Both the position numbers and the translations under genes were made by a program. From Owenia fusiformis (lineage: Eukaryota; Annelida; Polychaeta; Sabellida; Oweniidae): a stretch of DNA of 64,000 nucleotides. The notes beneath the pieces were generated by a model. It was not told the DNA's origin and searched no databases. It saw nothing but the letters and a program-made list of their open reading frames with translations. Shown one piece after another: positions 24,699 to 38,364 of the stretch; within the stretch, counting starts at the first letter, position 1, and each line of letters starts with the position of its first letter. The stretch is taken from NCBI GenBank assembly GCA_903813345.2, contig CAIIXF020000008.1:37040867-37104866 (forward strand), given 5' to 3'.

Positions 24699-26246
24699 GT
24701 AAGTCACTTTAAATTCATGACATCCATTACGTGTCAGACCCAGGGATGTGTTTGGGGGAGGTGGGTAGGGACTATTCTACCACCGTCCATCGGTCAGACT
24801 TTACATACATAAAGCGAGAAATAAATTCTATTTGATAGACATAAGATGCAAACTTTTTATGGCATACCTTTTTCATAAGAAACTAACCAAGGTTGGGATC
24901 AATGTATACAGTTTACAGTATTCTATCCTAAATCTGACACATATCATCTCCAAGGATGGATTGGGCACCCCACAGCTGCTATTTCCTGAATGCAATGGTC
25001 ATCAAGTACTAATAGTTTCCTCATGGAACTTGAGGAATATTACCCTTTCTAATAGTTGGATTATTAGAGCTGCATTTATGCAATAATGTGTAGTAGTTAC
25101 TAGACACTGAGCCACAGGGTAGAGGCGTATAGCACCAGTATATGAACTGGCTCCATCTTTTTTCCTATCATGTCAAATGGGGGTACGAACAAACCTGAAT
25201 AAAGTTGTAGACACACAGATTCTTGTCCAGAGAACCTGTGAAAGTTGAATTTGACATTATTGATAGTTCTACTCAAAATACTAATCAATTTGTGTACATG
25301 TATATGTAAAACAGTTCAGCATCATTGATTGAAAAGTGGTGTTTGAATGAACAGTCAATTCAGGGTGCCTTGCCTTTTTGCTCCTGTCCAATTTTGCCCC
25401 ACTCTCATAGCTAAACCAAACTTTGTTTCAAACTAAAATCTTAAAAATAGCTCTTGAAATTTTGAGAAATATAAAAGAATGCCAACATTTGTGTGATTTC
25501 AAGCAAACCTTTGAAATCATCTTCAGCCAACAAAAAACTTGGTGAACATGAGTTACCCTGCTATTATTTATTTATTCTCGTGTTATCTCTTCTCTCCATT
25601 TATATATTACCCCTCAAAATGTGTTTATACTTAGTTTTTCACCTAACACTTATTCTTATCAGGAATCTTCGAGAAATGTAATTTTCAACTCAAATGTCAA
25701 GGCCACAAGTGGGAATGTGATAGATTTATCTCAATGCAATGTTTTCATAGTAAATCTCAGTTCTAGTTTATCATCAGCTGTGTTTTTAAGTTGCCTTTAT
25801 AGCACCAGAAATGAAATATATGTTTCAGTTTCCCCACATCAAAAATATGCGTAACCATGGTAATATACATGTTTATAAAATTAAAAAGTTAGCGTTACTT
25901 TAGAACCAAAAGTTGTGTTTTCTAAAATGCCTCTGTAGCTTGACCCATAATTTTATTCTTTACCACACATCAAACCACATGATCGTTAACATATATGTTA
26001 CCATAGCAACCTATTTAATTTTGACCAAATCTGCTTCCCAGATGTTAGATTTTCTAATTCTGATTTTTGGCAGTGATAGATTTTAGGGAAACAAATATTA
26101 AATCTTGAATATATATATCTATCTCTCCCAACTTTATCTTCATCTATTTTTCTTTACTTTTTAAAATATCTTTGGGTGTTCATGTCTCTTAGTGCCAATG
26201 CGCAAGAAAACATTGCCAGTACACATGAACAAAGGATTTGGCCAAT

Positions 26247-26381
26247 ACAGTGAAACCTGTAAAGGTGAACACCTCTAGAAGAACACCTCTGTTAGTGGAA
26301 CACTTTTCTGAGTCCCAAGACCAACTGATGTTAGATGAACCTCTATTTTTTTTCCAAAGGTGTTACACTAAATTTTACTGT
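26247..26381 (+). mobile_element. Short MITE-like element, ACAGTGAAACC ends
   Basis: It starts ACAGTGAAACCTGTAAAGG and ends AATTTTACTGT, a terminal inverted match. The inside has alternating GAACACCTCT/GTGGAACACTTTTC blocks shared with the element at 30793-30982 in the other orientation. Confidence 0.6.
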
Positions 26382-28295
26382 AATTCTAACTTTCCGGGCT
26401 TTGCCTGAGATTGGTTTTCATTTGAGACTGCCGTCTTCCAACTAAAACATCAAACAGGAGATTTGAGTAAAAGCAAAAATGTGTAGTTTGGTAATAGTTA
26501 GGAAAACCATATGCAGAAACATTATACCTGTAAATATAACACTTTAAGTGCTACATGCCTGAGTCAAAGGCCAAATATAAACATGTTTTCATAAAAAACA
26601 GTTCCATGCAAAGTGCATACATGTTAAACCACAGAAGCATACAGTGCACAGCCTGGCTCTGTACTAACAGACTAAGACTTGTTATTTGCCCTGTGAATGA
26701 CTAGGAAAGAAGCGATGGGGATTTAAAGCCTGGTTTTCCTAGATTGTAAATGAGGAAGACCATGGTTTTTTGACGGGAATGGAGAAAATGAGGCCACATC
26801 TTCAGCTCATGTTCTTTCTCTTTTTGATCAAGATCTTGGAATATAAAGACACACAGTATGTGTGTGGTGGGGGGGGGGTCTTTCTGGCCAAGCCTACTAC
26901 ATTGTATAACCTTTTCAAGAATTTGCTTCATTTCCCAATGACTGCTGGCCTTTAAGATTCAGGGTAGCCCCAGATGGTACCAGTCTTACAAGAGATTTCA
27001 CTATCTAGAGCTTTGAGTTATGTTTTATTACATTCAAAGGCTGTAATATTTGATGTTGTGGTTATGTTTGTACTGACAGACCTCTCACTATGGGTGCTTG
27101 AGATGTATGAGAGTTGACTGGACTAAGTGGGCTCATATCAGATAAAATTAATTAAAATAAATTGCATGTTTGGGATATTTCCGGACTCCCTTTTTATCAA
27201 AATAACTATATGTAACCACTTTCTGGTGATTTGTGGATAACTTATTGGCTTCAACGTTATCCTAAATATTATCCTAAAAGTATTATCTTAAATGCCTACA
27301 ATACCTTTACATTTGTTTTTACTACTATATCAGAGTATGAAATGATGGGAACACTTGTGTTACAAGTTTAAAACATGTAACCAACGTAACGTAACGCTTG
27401 TTACTGACTCCAACAGTGCTCACTTTAGACAGAGAGACGGAGCAATATTTGTAGTGTTGAAAAATACACAACCAGAAATTCTTTACAACAGTTATAGTAA
27501 ATGTTTTCTACTGGAGGTATTTCCAGAATATACAGGTATTTTACCCTAACATGCTTGTATACTGTTGTATATAAATAAACTGAGATAGTGGTCACATTTT
27601 TCTTGTATCCAAGAAATAGTTAGGGTAAATACCAAGGCATCAGAACACAGTTCAGAGATGATCATGTTCCATAAGATCAGAAACAGAGATATTCCAGAGC
27701 TTGTGAAATATGTATTTTATTGAATTCCATAGATATTAAGAGAGCAACCTATAAAAGTCATTAGAGCAAGCCATGATGGTTTGAGCCATGGAATTCAAAA
27801 AATGAATATTAATTTGAAGTAATGATAGACTTAGTCCAGACTCTAGCACTCGTAGTCTCTCTTTAACTGCCGAAATTATTAATAAATTCAAATTACAGAT
27901 AAAGATAGATTTGAGGAAAAATAGAGGGTGTGGGGCATCTAGGGATGCTTTTCATTATAGAAATGGTTTGCGAACCTTGGTAAAGAAGGGAGAGGGAGGG
28001 GGGGTCAAAAAGGCTATTTCGTTGGAGAAATAATCTACAGATCAGGCATATTCCTGTAAAAAACATTAGTGAGTCATCAAAAAAGACAGACAAGAAACAG
28101 AACAGATTTGTTCTGGGAAGATCAATCTTCATGTTTGATGTGAATATATTATGGAATCAATTGGATATCAAAACTTAATAAATGCGATACCAGGTTTGCA
28201 TTTTCCGGCTGAACCTAACCAGCTTTACCTGTTGGCGCTTGTACTTCAGTGTCTCTCATCAAAAATAACATCGGCGAGGTCATCCCTATTTCACG

Positions 28296-28450
28296 ATTTT
28301 CTCTCTAAAATTTGAATGAACTGTATTATGTTCTTCCATTTCCGTATAATTTAGAGTATTATCTTCATGCCTGTTTACTTTATTTCTTGGTTTTTCCTCT
28401 CTTTTTCACTCTATTTTGCATTTTAAAACATGACCTCGGTGGGATTTCCA
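28296..28450 (+). repeat. Dispersed AT-rich repeat family, representative copy
   Basis: The block TTTCTCTCTAAAATTTGAAT..ATAATTTAGAGTAT..GCCTGTTTACTTTATT..CACTCTATTTTGCATTTTAAAACATGA recurs, diverged, at 29655-29815 (minus), 39840-39945 (plus), 43645-43800 (plus) and 44300-44470 (minus). The segment just downstream (28620-28700) carries the opposite end on the minus strand. It is probably a SINE or MITE family; no RNA polymerase III boxes were identified. Confidence 0.6.
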
Positions 28451-28904
28451 AAGGGTTATCACTGAATCGCTCACCCCAATATAGTACTAACATTTCTTCA
28501 CATATGTTAAGGAGGATAGATAACCCCACTTTGATGCTTTTTAGTGAAAACGTCATTCTTTTAATCGCAAAAATTAAGAAAAACCAGAGATGCTGAAGAT
28601 GAATGGCTTTCATATTCTCAAAGCTAAGACTTTAAATTAAATAGAAATGCAAGAAAATCAGACATTTTATTCAAATTTTATGAAGTAAAAGAAGAATTTG
28701 TATGACCCATAGTGAAGTATTTTGGCTAGGCTGAGTGTTACTATATTAATAGAATTACCCCCTCCCTTTCACCAGCTGACCACCATATATATAAGATAAG
28801 CTGGCAGTGATGAAAATATAGAATATTAGCCTAGATTACAAATCGGACCTTTCAGCTTTGGTCTGTTCTCACTTTCTTGATGTGAAAATAAATGTTTCAT
28901 AGGT

Positions 28905-29205
28905 GTTGTATATGTTGAAAGGATGTTGTGAATGGTGAAAGGGTGTTGTATGGTGAATTGGTGTTGTAAATGGTGAATTGGTGCTGTAAATGGTGAAAGG
29001 GAGTTGTAAATGGTGAATTGGTGCTGTATATGTTGAAAGGATGTTGTGAATGGTGAAAGGGTGTTGTATGGTGAATTGGTGCTGTGATGGTTAATTGGTG
29101 TTGTAAATGGTGAAAGGGCATTGTAAATTGTGAATTGGTGTTGTAAATGGTGAATTGTATTATGAATGTTAAAAGGGAGTTGTAAATGGTGAAAGAATAT
29201 TATCA
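28905..29205 (+). repeat. Minisatellite, unit about 18-20 bp
   Basis: About 15 imperfect copies of TTGTAAATGGTGAATTGGTG / GTTGTGAATGGTGAAAGGG are arranged head to tail. Two unit types (GAATTGGTG and GAAAGGGTG) alternate, giving a higher-order period. The open frames on the minus strand are repeat translation (TTFHHLQHQFTIYN) and not genes. Confidence 0.8.
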
Positions 29206-29654
29206 ATGATAATGTGGTGTTTAGTGGCGAGAGAATCAAACTCAGTATCAGATCTACAAACAATCACTCCATTCTATATGAGGACAGCTAGGTCTGAAGT
29301 TTGATAGAGCAAGATACAAGCTCTTGTTGATGCAAGAAACATGCTCTATGTGGCTTATTACTGCAACCAGAATGTATGCCTTACAAAGGATATAAATCAC
29401 AATTCTTTCCTTTACACAAAGTGAAAACATTCCTTGAGAATATATTACAAAAGGTTAAAACTATTTCTTTCACCCATCTTTCATCTACTGAGTCAATAGA
29501 CTTTGTTTTCAATAAAGAATGGTTTGCTCTCTGCCTCTGCCCCCTCCCTCTGACCCTTGCATTCCTATGTACAAGAATGTGTAGTTCATTAGGTGCCATG
29601 CTAATTTCCTTTCTATCAAACTTTAGCATGGCAAAACTCGGAATATACTGACAT

Positions 29655-29815
29655 TCATAACCATGTTTTGTAATGCAAAATAAAATGGAAAAGAGTGGAA
29701 TTAGCAAGGAATAAAGTTATCATTTATGTAGTTAACACTCTAAATTGTATAGAAATGCAAGAAAATTCAGAAGTTTATTCGAATTTTAGAGAGAGAAAAG
29801 CACAAAATGGGATGA
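29655..29815 (-). repeat. Dispersed AT-rich repeat family, copy
   Basis: The reverse complement matches the 28296 copy: TCTAAATTGTATAGAAATGC, GAGTGGAATTAGCAAGGAAT and AAAATGGAAAAGAG occur in the expected order. Confidence 0.6.
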
Positions 29816-30792
29816 CCTCCAAAATATTTTCTCAAGGGCTGTTAATTAGTGGCCATTAGCGGCTATACAATACCTGAGCTTTTCCTTATGTTATTAATTA
29901 TAGAACTCTGGTAGGATGTAGAAGGTTGTTTTAACAGTTTTATGCACAGACCTCCAAAATATGGCAAAATTGGCTTGAATTACCCCATTCAGGTAGTTCT
30001 TATAGCTGACCATTGGACTGCCAACACAGTCTGCCCAAACTCCCTGGAAATGGAAATGTAAGGATCCCAAAGGGGATCGATCTAGCAAGGAAAGTGGCTT
30101 CACTCTCGCTTTAGAAGGGGGAGGGTTGGTTTTAGAGGTTTCTTGCCAGTATTTCCCTCCCCTAAAGGAAATACTGATGATACTGAGCATTTTTCATGTG
30201 ATTTTGGGCCAAATTAAAGTGAATCTCCCTGGATTTTTTCTGAAAAGTGAACCCCTATTGGCAAATGCTGGCTACAGGCTTGACAAACCTCAGCTAGTAA
30301 TTACTAAGAGTCCGAGGGCCTCAGGGTACGTGATCACAGACAGATACGAGCCATGCTACTGTTGTATTTGTTTCTGATGAGGGATTTTTTTTGTAAGATG
30401 AATGCACTTATTGGCATATCACATGCTTCCAACCTGCTGGTACTCTACATCCTACATAGTCTACAGACTTCAGTCTCATGAAAAGGTACAAAAATTTAGT
30501 CAACTATTCTTTACTTGTATAATGGCATTACTTTTAATAGGCTGTTTGCATAATGTAGATGAAGTTCTCTTTTATGAAACAAAGTCAAACAAATTCATAT
30601 GGTCATTTCTTATATTGGCTGTCTGGATTGTCAGGGACACTATATATATATCTACACCCTGACACATGTTCAGTCCTATGAAAAAGCACAATAAGTTGGG
30701 ACTTCTTTTTTTCATGTACCTCATAGCAGGGTCAGTCTTATACATAGTTCCAAGAAATGTGTTGACTTGAAATTGCCATTTCATATACATAT

Positions 30793-30982
30793 ACAGTAAA
30801 ACCTGTCTAACTCTGGGTAACTCTTCTAGGTGTTCCACTTGGGAGGTGTTCCACTCAAAGAGGTTCATTTAACATTAAGTCTTAACATTAGACTTAATGT
30901 TAAGACTCTCCTGTCTGAAAAGTGTTCTACTAACTGAGGTGTTCTACTTTTAGAGGTGTTCCACTTTTAGTGGTTTTACTGT
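30793..30982 (-). mobile_element. MITE-like element with ACAGTAAAACC / GGTTTTACTGT ends
   Basis: The termini are an 11-bp perfect inverted repeat. A palindromic centre (TTAACATTAAGTCTTAACAT and its complement) lies near 30870-30905, and several GGTGTTCCACTT blocks occur on both sides. It is related to 26247-26381. No coding sequence. Confidence 0.7.
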
Positions 30983-32895
30983 TTTTCCATTTTATCTTCA
31001 GACTACAGGGGTTCAGACATTATCCTCTATGTTCCTTCCTTCGTCCTACAAAATGGATTATATGCATGTGTTCAGAAGATGGGGACTTTCACATATATCT
31101 GACCTTCGACACCCACTGTTTCAATATGGTCATCATTAGTGTCTTATATTCCTGGCCCCATGTGGCCATGATCGCCTGATATGAAAATTGGACCATTTCT
31201 GAAAATCAGCCAGTCTTGAATTAATACATCATATCTGCTGTACTAATCTATCACATTTGATGAAAAAGTTATGTTATCAAAACTGTTAAATTGTGGAAAA
31301 AGAACAAGAAAAATGAAGCACAAATCTGCATGTAAATTTGGCTACCACTAAAACTCATTTTTTAACAGAAAGTATCAATAGTCACTTTTTTGTTTAATCT
31401 AAAAAGACTATAATATAAGCCATATTGGTTCAAACTTTACACAGGGCCTTTAAATAAGTAATCACTCAATAGTGCACTAAAATATGCTTATCTGTCTTTA
31501 TCAAATAAAAAATGTAGGTGTACATAGAAATATTTCCAAGTTGGTGCAATAAATAGTTTAATTGATTACAAGCACTTGAAACTTTCACCAAGTGAAGAGT
31601 TGTACTACTGACAGTTTTAGACAGTTTTAAAGATACCTATAGAGCTCAGGTCACTTTACCACTTTAAGTCTTTTGAACGTCCCTGCCTGTGAAGTTGTAC
31701 ACCCCACTTACAGCTGTTAAGGTAGATATGCGTGATGAAAATGTTGATGCAATTTTCCTGATAATGGTTATCGCTAATTGAAGAAATATTTTTATGTAGA
31801 TGTTTATACATTATGGTGGCATGCATACATGTTGGTCAGGACACAGTCTCTACTTAATATTGAAATGACAATTCCTTGACATTTTCCCTCAAAAAAGTTC
31901 AATGTCTCTTGCCATTACCCTGAGGCATACCTTGTCTTGTAATACATGCCCCTTTCTCTATACATCCCCTTGTTTTTTTATTACTCAAGGGGCCTTTTCA
32001 ATGATATACAACATGTTCTAAGACATGCCCTTATTATTCCAAGGCATGTCCTCATTCTAACACATACCCTTAATCGAAGACATGCTCCATGCTTTCAAAC
32101 ATCCCATTGGGCTTATATATGACTCTGCCTCAGAGAATCACTTTACATGCCAATAGTCACTGCATGTCCTAACTGAAAGATATGCTTTGTTTTGTTACTC
32201 TGAGATTGTGTATTAGAGACATGTTAGAAGGATAAGGCACTATCATAAAGAACATCACAATTTGTTATTCACATGTCAAAAATTGAATTGTATTTTCTGT
32301 ATTTCAAAAATTGAATTGTATATTCTGTATTTCAAAAATGAATGTGTTTTGACTGAACAATTAGCTTCAGAGCAGACAAAATACATTTTTTTAAATAGTA
32401 GTGTATTATGTTGAGTATTGTGTCTATGAAGAATGGCTTGTGTTACTGAAACTTCAGACTTATGCAATGACCTTTGACTTAGTTCTCAGTTCCCTTTTGA
32501 CAAAAGCATGGCATACATGATAATTGTGGATTCCTTGAAGATCACTTAAAGGCACATAGTCTGATTTCTTGTGTGATATCACAAGTTTTGAGATTTCTTT
32601 AGATGCTTACCTGACATTTTTATGTTGAGGACAAATTCCTTTTAAAGGTATTAGTGTGAGGCAAAATTGGTGAGGTAAAATTAGAATTAGGGCTGTGCCT
32701 CAATCAAAAAAGTTTAAACCACCATTGCCACTCTCTAATACCTAAAGTTTGATCAACCAAAATTGTAGCATGTTTATCATATAGGTATCGAGGCAGAAAT
32801 CTAGCTCTTTATATGAAAAGGCCTCTTTAATACAGGAATTAGAGAGACAATATATATAGCCCTTTATAAGACCAATTCTCCTTAAAACAAGAATT

Positions 32896-33935
32896 TGTGG
32901 CGAAGTTGAGTCTCTCTATCGTTTACAAAACATGAAAACAAATATAGTTTAAAATATAAATTTATTAAAGAAAAGTTAAAGTCCAAAAATATCATTTCAA
33001 TCGGTTACTTACAGTTTTTGGTTAGTCCCGAGTTCACGCAACGAGGTTCTGAGGTTTCAATGCCAAAAATGCCTCTTTTATATCCTAATTTTGAAGTGGG
33101 CAGAGCCGAAATAAGAGGTCTTATCCAATAAAATATGAAGAAATCTCATTAACTAAAATTGGCCGAAAAATGAATGTTTAATTTTATAGAAAGTCAATAA
33201 GGAATAGTGATGATTTTCTGCCCATGAATCTTGAATGTTTACCGAAAGTTTGAGAATTTGGCAGAATTTGGTGGGAAAGGAATGTCTAGACAAAACCTCT
33301 GAGCCTTGTCTCATGAACTCTGGATGTTTAATCTAATTATCTAATTTAACTCATTATCTAATTTATGTCCGATACACATATTTATAAGTCAATTTTCACC
33401 CTAAAAAGTATACAATTATTCGTAAAATGTGATGTAGAATATAAAGGTATAAACATTTGCAAAGTATATACAGCAGTATTGATGTTTTGGTCAGTCGTAC
33501 TCTGGGTCATTAGGTTTAATCGCTTTTTACTTTGTTTATCAGAAATTTGCAGTCTTCAATATGATGCCAAAAACTATCGAAACTTATAAACATCTTAACT
33601 AAACATTGCAAAATTTCCCATCAGTTGACTTCATATATCATTTCTGCCACTCATATCTCAAGAATAATCCTTTCGTTTGATTGGCTCTAGATATAGTTCA
33701 TGCCTAAAAACTGCTCTAATATGATGATAAAACATAGGAAATTAAACTGTTGATATTGTGAAATATCACACTGGGTTTAAAGATCACTAAAACAACTGTT
33801 ATAATACAAATATAAACTAATCAAAATAACACAATAATTATAAATATGAGTAACAGAATAAGATCATTGTGACATCAACTGATGTGAAGTGAAACAAGTA
33901 GACTGACCAACGAGGTCAGCTATGACTTCGTCACA
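32896..33935 (-). repeat. LTR (3' LTR in the element's orientation)
   Basis: This copy is adjacent to the polypurine tract and is therefore the 3' LTR. The only difference I noticed from its partner is in the GTACTCTGGGTCATT region (near 33493), where the other has CAGGG. It contains an AATAAA-like signal on the minus strand among AT-rich stretches. Confidence 0.9.
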
Positions 33936-33948
33936 TTCCTCCCACCTT
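33936..33948 (-). promoter_or_regulatory. Polypurine tract of the LTR element
   Basis: On the minus strand AAGGTGGGAGGAA lies directly against the TGTGACG start of the 3' LTR, the expected plus-strand primer position for a retrotransposon. Confidence 0.75.
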
Positions 33949-36900
33949 AAACATTTGTTTGTCCTCAAACAAGATAATTCACAATATTTCAAACATAATC
34001 AGATACATGCTAATGAAAATAAAAATACATTTTTCCAAATCAAGCACAAAAAGCAAGCTAAAAATAATATAATGGATGTTACACACACATGTGTTTACAG
34101 AACAATATTCCTTTGAAAATAATGACTTTGCAATCATAATTCTTTTCTTAAAAAGAGGTTTAAATGACGATGAACATATATCTTATAAAGTGTTCAATAA
34201 TTAATCACATAGCAAAAATCTACATTCATAAAATGATGTAAAAATATTATTTAAAATAGCCTTAACCTCCCCTGCAACCACTGGCTATGAGAAATAACAT
34301 AAAACTACTATCATTTACAAATTTTGTAAGCTAAAAAATCGAGAACCATTTAAACATGTAGTTTGAATTATCAGTTATTTAGTTGGTTAAGTTAACCTTC
34401 CTACTTCTTCCAAAACATGTGATGTTTGATAACTGATAACCTCAATCTTACATTTTTCTCACATAAAATCTAAAGAATATTTCAATTAAGTAAATTAAAA
34501 TGATGGCCTAAAGTGTTTACTACATTTTGTAACAATTTTTCAGATTTCTTATATTACCACTTCACTAAGAATGCTCTTTTTAAACTTCCATAACCAAACT
34601 AATCATCCAGAATAAATGTCCTGTATAAGCATAAGCAACTGATCAACATGAGATATGATATTGATCTTTAAGTAACATGATTCATTGTCACTTCATATAT
34701 CACATAGTCAGAAATACAGTCTACAATATGGATCCTCTATCAAATCTAATCAACATAATGTTTAAACGTTCACCCACGAATCATATTCTCTCTCTGTCAA
34801 ATCTTTGCCTGGAATTTCATCTCTGTGTTTATAGTTAATTAACTGACCTCTCAGACTGTCTGCATAGTAATGTTTTCATTCTTTGTTTATTCAGTCACCC
34901 TCGATGGATATACATGTATAAATGTCTCTGTACATCATTGCTTGATAAAAATGGCGTGTCCCTAATATTTGCTGTGGCGGTTGTGTAATAAGCAGTAAAT
35001 AGTTTGATTATATATTTAATAGGCCACTTGGTATTTCTCTTTGGTATTTCACTGATGATAGCACTGTTTGTTGTTTCCCAGAGCGTGTGGCCTCTACCAT
35101 GTTTCTCTAGAACTGTTTCTTTTTCGAACTCAATAAGAAATTGTCATATGGCTTACTAACATTCATCATCATAAAGCCATGCGATGGTCAAATCTTGCAG
35201 ATTTACAGTTGTCCCTGTTGTGTCGCTGACAATTGATTTCTCAGTACAGATTCACATAATATTGTCATCAACTCGAAATGTTCAATTTTCTCATTACTGC
35301 TATTTAGTAGCTTCGAAAGTTTTTGCCAGTTCATATTATCATATTGAACTCACTGTTTCTATCTTCTTTACCCATAAGTTGACTCTTCTACCATAGAAGG
35401 AGAACTCTATCTTCCAAAACGTCCTTCTGGAAGAGATCTGTAGTCATCTATATATTCATACTCATTGTTCATCGACGTACATGAACATTTCCACATATTG
35501 TTCCTACTCAGCTAGCGATCTTCTTGTAGAAACTCGAAAGTCTTCTTAACCGGTTCATCTTACATGTCTTCATTTACATGGTACTTCTCCAGCCCCCATG
35601 TGGGCAACCCTTGTACTAAAAGGCAGGTCTTCACGAACGTCAAAGGATGGCTGTACCTCGTCTTCTTGGCGTTCTGATGAGCTTTGCGTTTTAACAAGGC
35701 ATGGTACTTCTCCAGGCCCCATGTGGCCACGTATGGTACTTAGCCCCCCCCCATACGGGGGAACCGCAGGGAGTGTGCGCAATCTCTCCCCGGATGGTAG
35801 ACTTCTGCCTCCACCAGGCGCTGCAGACAATGGTATTATACTAGCCCCCACATGGGCGTCACCCGCAGGTACCTGTGCGCCCAAGTCATCCTCAGGATAT
35901 GGCCTCTTTTCCGCCGCCACGTAGCGTCCTGCAGCCAATGGTATTTTAGCTACCTCCATTGAAGGCCCACGATGATCATCCAGAAACATATTTACAAAAC
36001 GGAAATTGACGTCGCTTCCCGTGGTGCGACAAAATTATTGAAGCGGACAGTCTTTATCTTTGGAATTGCTCCCATTGAATCAGACACCTTGTCTGTTGCT
36101 GCCTGCTTGTGAGTGCGTGTGTGGACAACTGCAGGTCTCCACTGTCATCAAATTTTTCGGCACAGTAGTAGTTGACGTAACGAAGCCCTCAGTCCAGACT
36201 TCCTGCAGCTGCCGCTAATTGAATTTATAGATCATTGATGGTTTTCAGCATCTTTCATCCTAAGTCTGTCCTCCTCTCTGTCGTTGATTTACCTCAATAC
36301 GTCTGCATATTGTCATCAAAGGATTGTTCTAAAGCGTCAGTTCAATTCACCATATTTTCATCCAACTGTTTTTTTATCATAGAACGTTCGAATGTAGTTT
36401 TCACATATCAATACCAGAGAATACGGGACATCCTGTATCTTTCTATAGCACCGCTTCACGAGTTCTTCCAAAGTGTATAGTGTAGTCTGTCGATCAAATC
36501 TTGGCCAGGATTTGATCACGTAACAGCTTTGCTCCTGAATAACTTCAATGATCTAATTTGACTGAGTTGTTTAAGTCGACTTAAGTGAGAACCCCATTAC
36601 ACAATCTCGGTTTGGCCAAAAACATGAACTTTATGGTAATTTCCATGTGTTAAATTTTTTATTTAAATTTTAATCAATATATGGCAAGTTGTTATGGATT
36701 GTAACTTATCCTAAGTTAATATGACCTTTGACCCCAAAGACATTATGATCCACAAATGTTTATTAAATTATTATATTTCATTTATTTAATATTTGGATGT
36801 ATAACAAAAATGGATATCCTTAGGTAACAAAAAGTGCCGTATTTTACATTTCCAAAATATAAATCTTAAAGTAAGATAAGCCCATGGATGGAAAGTATTT

Positions 36901-38344
36901 TACAGTAGTGATACTTTCACAATCTATATTTGAATATTTTGCGCCTTATAAACAATGAATTGTTTCAGGGAGATGTTTCCCAAAAACGTCATAACAATTT
37001 TACTTATCATAACATAAACTAGTTTACGATTCATGTCAAGTAAGTTGCATAGCAAGAACAGAAATATATGCCTGTATAAAGTTGGTCATATCACATAATT
37101 GTCTAAACTGAACATCATAAAGAATCCGGATTAATAAGATCATTTTTAAAGGATTAAACATACATGTAATCAACAATTTGGATATAAACTCAAATAAATA
37201 ATAAATTCAACACTGAAGTCTATGTCAATAATCTGAAAAAGGCCAATAAGCCCATACAAAGCAAATTAACAATTGAAAACAAAATACTGGAATATCAATT
37301 CGCAAGGAACTTTAATTAACTGTGTTACCCTGATTTCTCAAAGCCATAACAGACGATTCAATACTGGTCAAAATGTCATTTTGAGGGTAAGTGAAATATT
37401 CTTTTGAATGTTCTATCTAACCAAATGACTTTTATCAAATGCAAACGAAATATGTTGTGATCAGAAATTCATGACACCAAATTCACTGAACAAATGAAAC
37501 ATCAAACCACTAAACTATCAATCCCTTTTACTTAACCAAAGGATCAATGTATGGATCTATAATAACTCAAAAAATTAATTTGAACCAAAGCATTGCTTTA
37601 CAATTGGTCAGTCATGTTTTGTTCAGTAAATCTTTAAACTAACAATTATATAGGCACTAATATATGTTATTTACTTCATATGATCAATGTTACATTTGTT
37701 TTATAACCAAATGATCAGAAATTTCTGAGGTTTCAAAATATAAAAACATTTTTTCATATTTTTAATTTGTCATTTTTACATTAATTTTAATCATCATCAT
37801 CAAGATATTTATTCTCTCATTTCATTGTTCTCCTAACAGTTTTATCTCAACACAAAAATATTAGCCAATTGCCAAATCTATATGCATGAAAATGATGCTT
37901 TACAGTTAGCCTTGCATTATCCTAGACATTCTCAATGTTTATTCTTACTGCCAAGTTAACATTGTCATATTTCTATACTAAAGTGATGAAAAGTAATCTG
38001 TCAGTTAATACAGCATAACCTCGTAACATGGAATATTGTTATTTATCTAAACTCTCTTAGTCAAAACAACACTTACTTTCTAAGTTATTCCACAAAACAA
38101 AAGTGTTCCATTTGTTTCACAAACACGAAGGTTTTACTTTAATAAACTGACAGATTATGCTTATCTAATTAACGAATTACCTAACTTATCATTATCAAAC
38201 TACAACTAAATCCAAAACGTTTGCCATCCACTGATTATTTTCTAAAAAATTTTCAAATGTTTTCATGCTTATGCAATAAAATATTGAGACAATACAAAGG
38301 CCACAGAAATGTGGGCCTTGACCAGGGCGGAACCTAGTCAATTT
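33949..38344 (-). other. Non-coding interior of the LTR element
   Basis: The interior is AT-rich except for a GC-rich island at about 35570-36000. The longest open frame there (minus strand, 35989-35570, 139 codons) has two similar HMGxGEVPC peptides, but these come from a repeated DNA motif, TGGTACTTCTCCAG followed by CCCCATGTGG, present in several imperfect copies (35578, 35700, 35733, 35831). I see no protease, RT, RNase H or integrase motif. The island may be a packaging or structural region, or a captured fragment. Confidence 0.6.
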
Positions 38345-38363
38345 ATCCCACCACTGCCACCAA
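38345..38363 (-). promoter_or_regulatory. Primer-binding site of the LTR element
   Basis: Reading on the minus strand, one base after the 5' LTR, comes TTGGTGGCAGTGGTGGGAT. It begins with TGG, complementary to the CCA end of a tRNA. This is a familiar leader form among Gypsy-class elements. The tRNA species was not determined. Confidence 0.7.
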
Positions 38364-38364
38364 T

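Larger units (their letters stand above)
24699..32895 (+). other. Intron 2, left part
   Basis: No exon was recognised in this 8-kb stretch. It contains two related MITE-like repeats (26247-26381 and 30793-30982), a minisatellite (28905-29205), copies of a dispersed AT-rich repeat (28296-28450 and 29655-29815) and a CCTGGCTAC-type repeat near 30240. A GTTACCATAGCAAC motif lies at 25997-26010. The segment 31900-32120 is rich in imperfect GACATGCCC-like repeats. Confidence 0.45.

Noticed and set aside
28826-29263. 145-codon minus-strand frame of His/Phe/Thr repeats
   Set aside because: Translation of the minisatellite; no start context or conserved domain.
33365-33589. 74-codon open frame, repeated at 38834
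   Set aside because: Occurs twice only because it lies within the two LTRs; antisense to nothing known and no domain.
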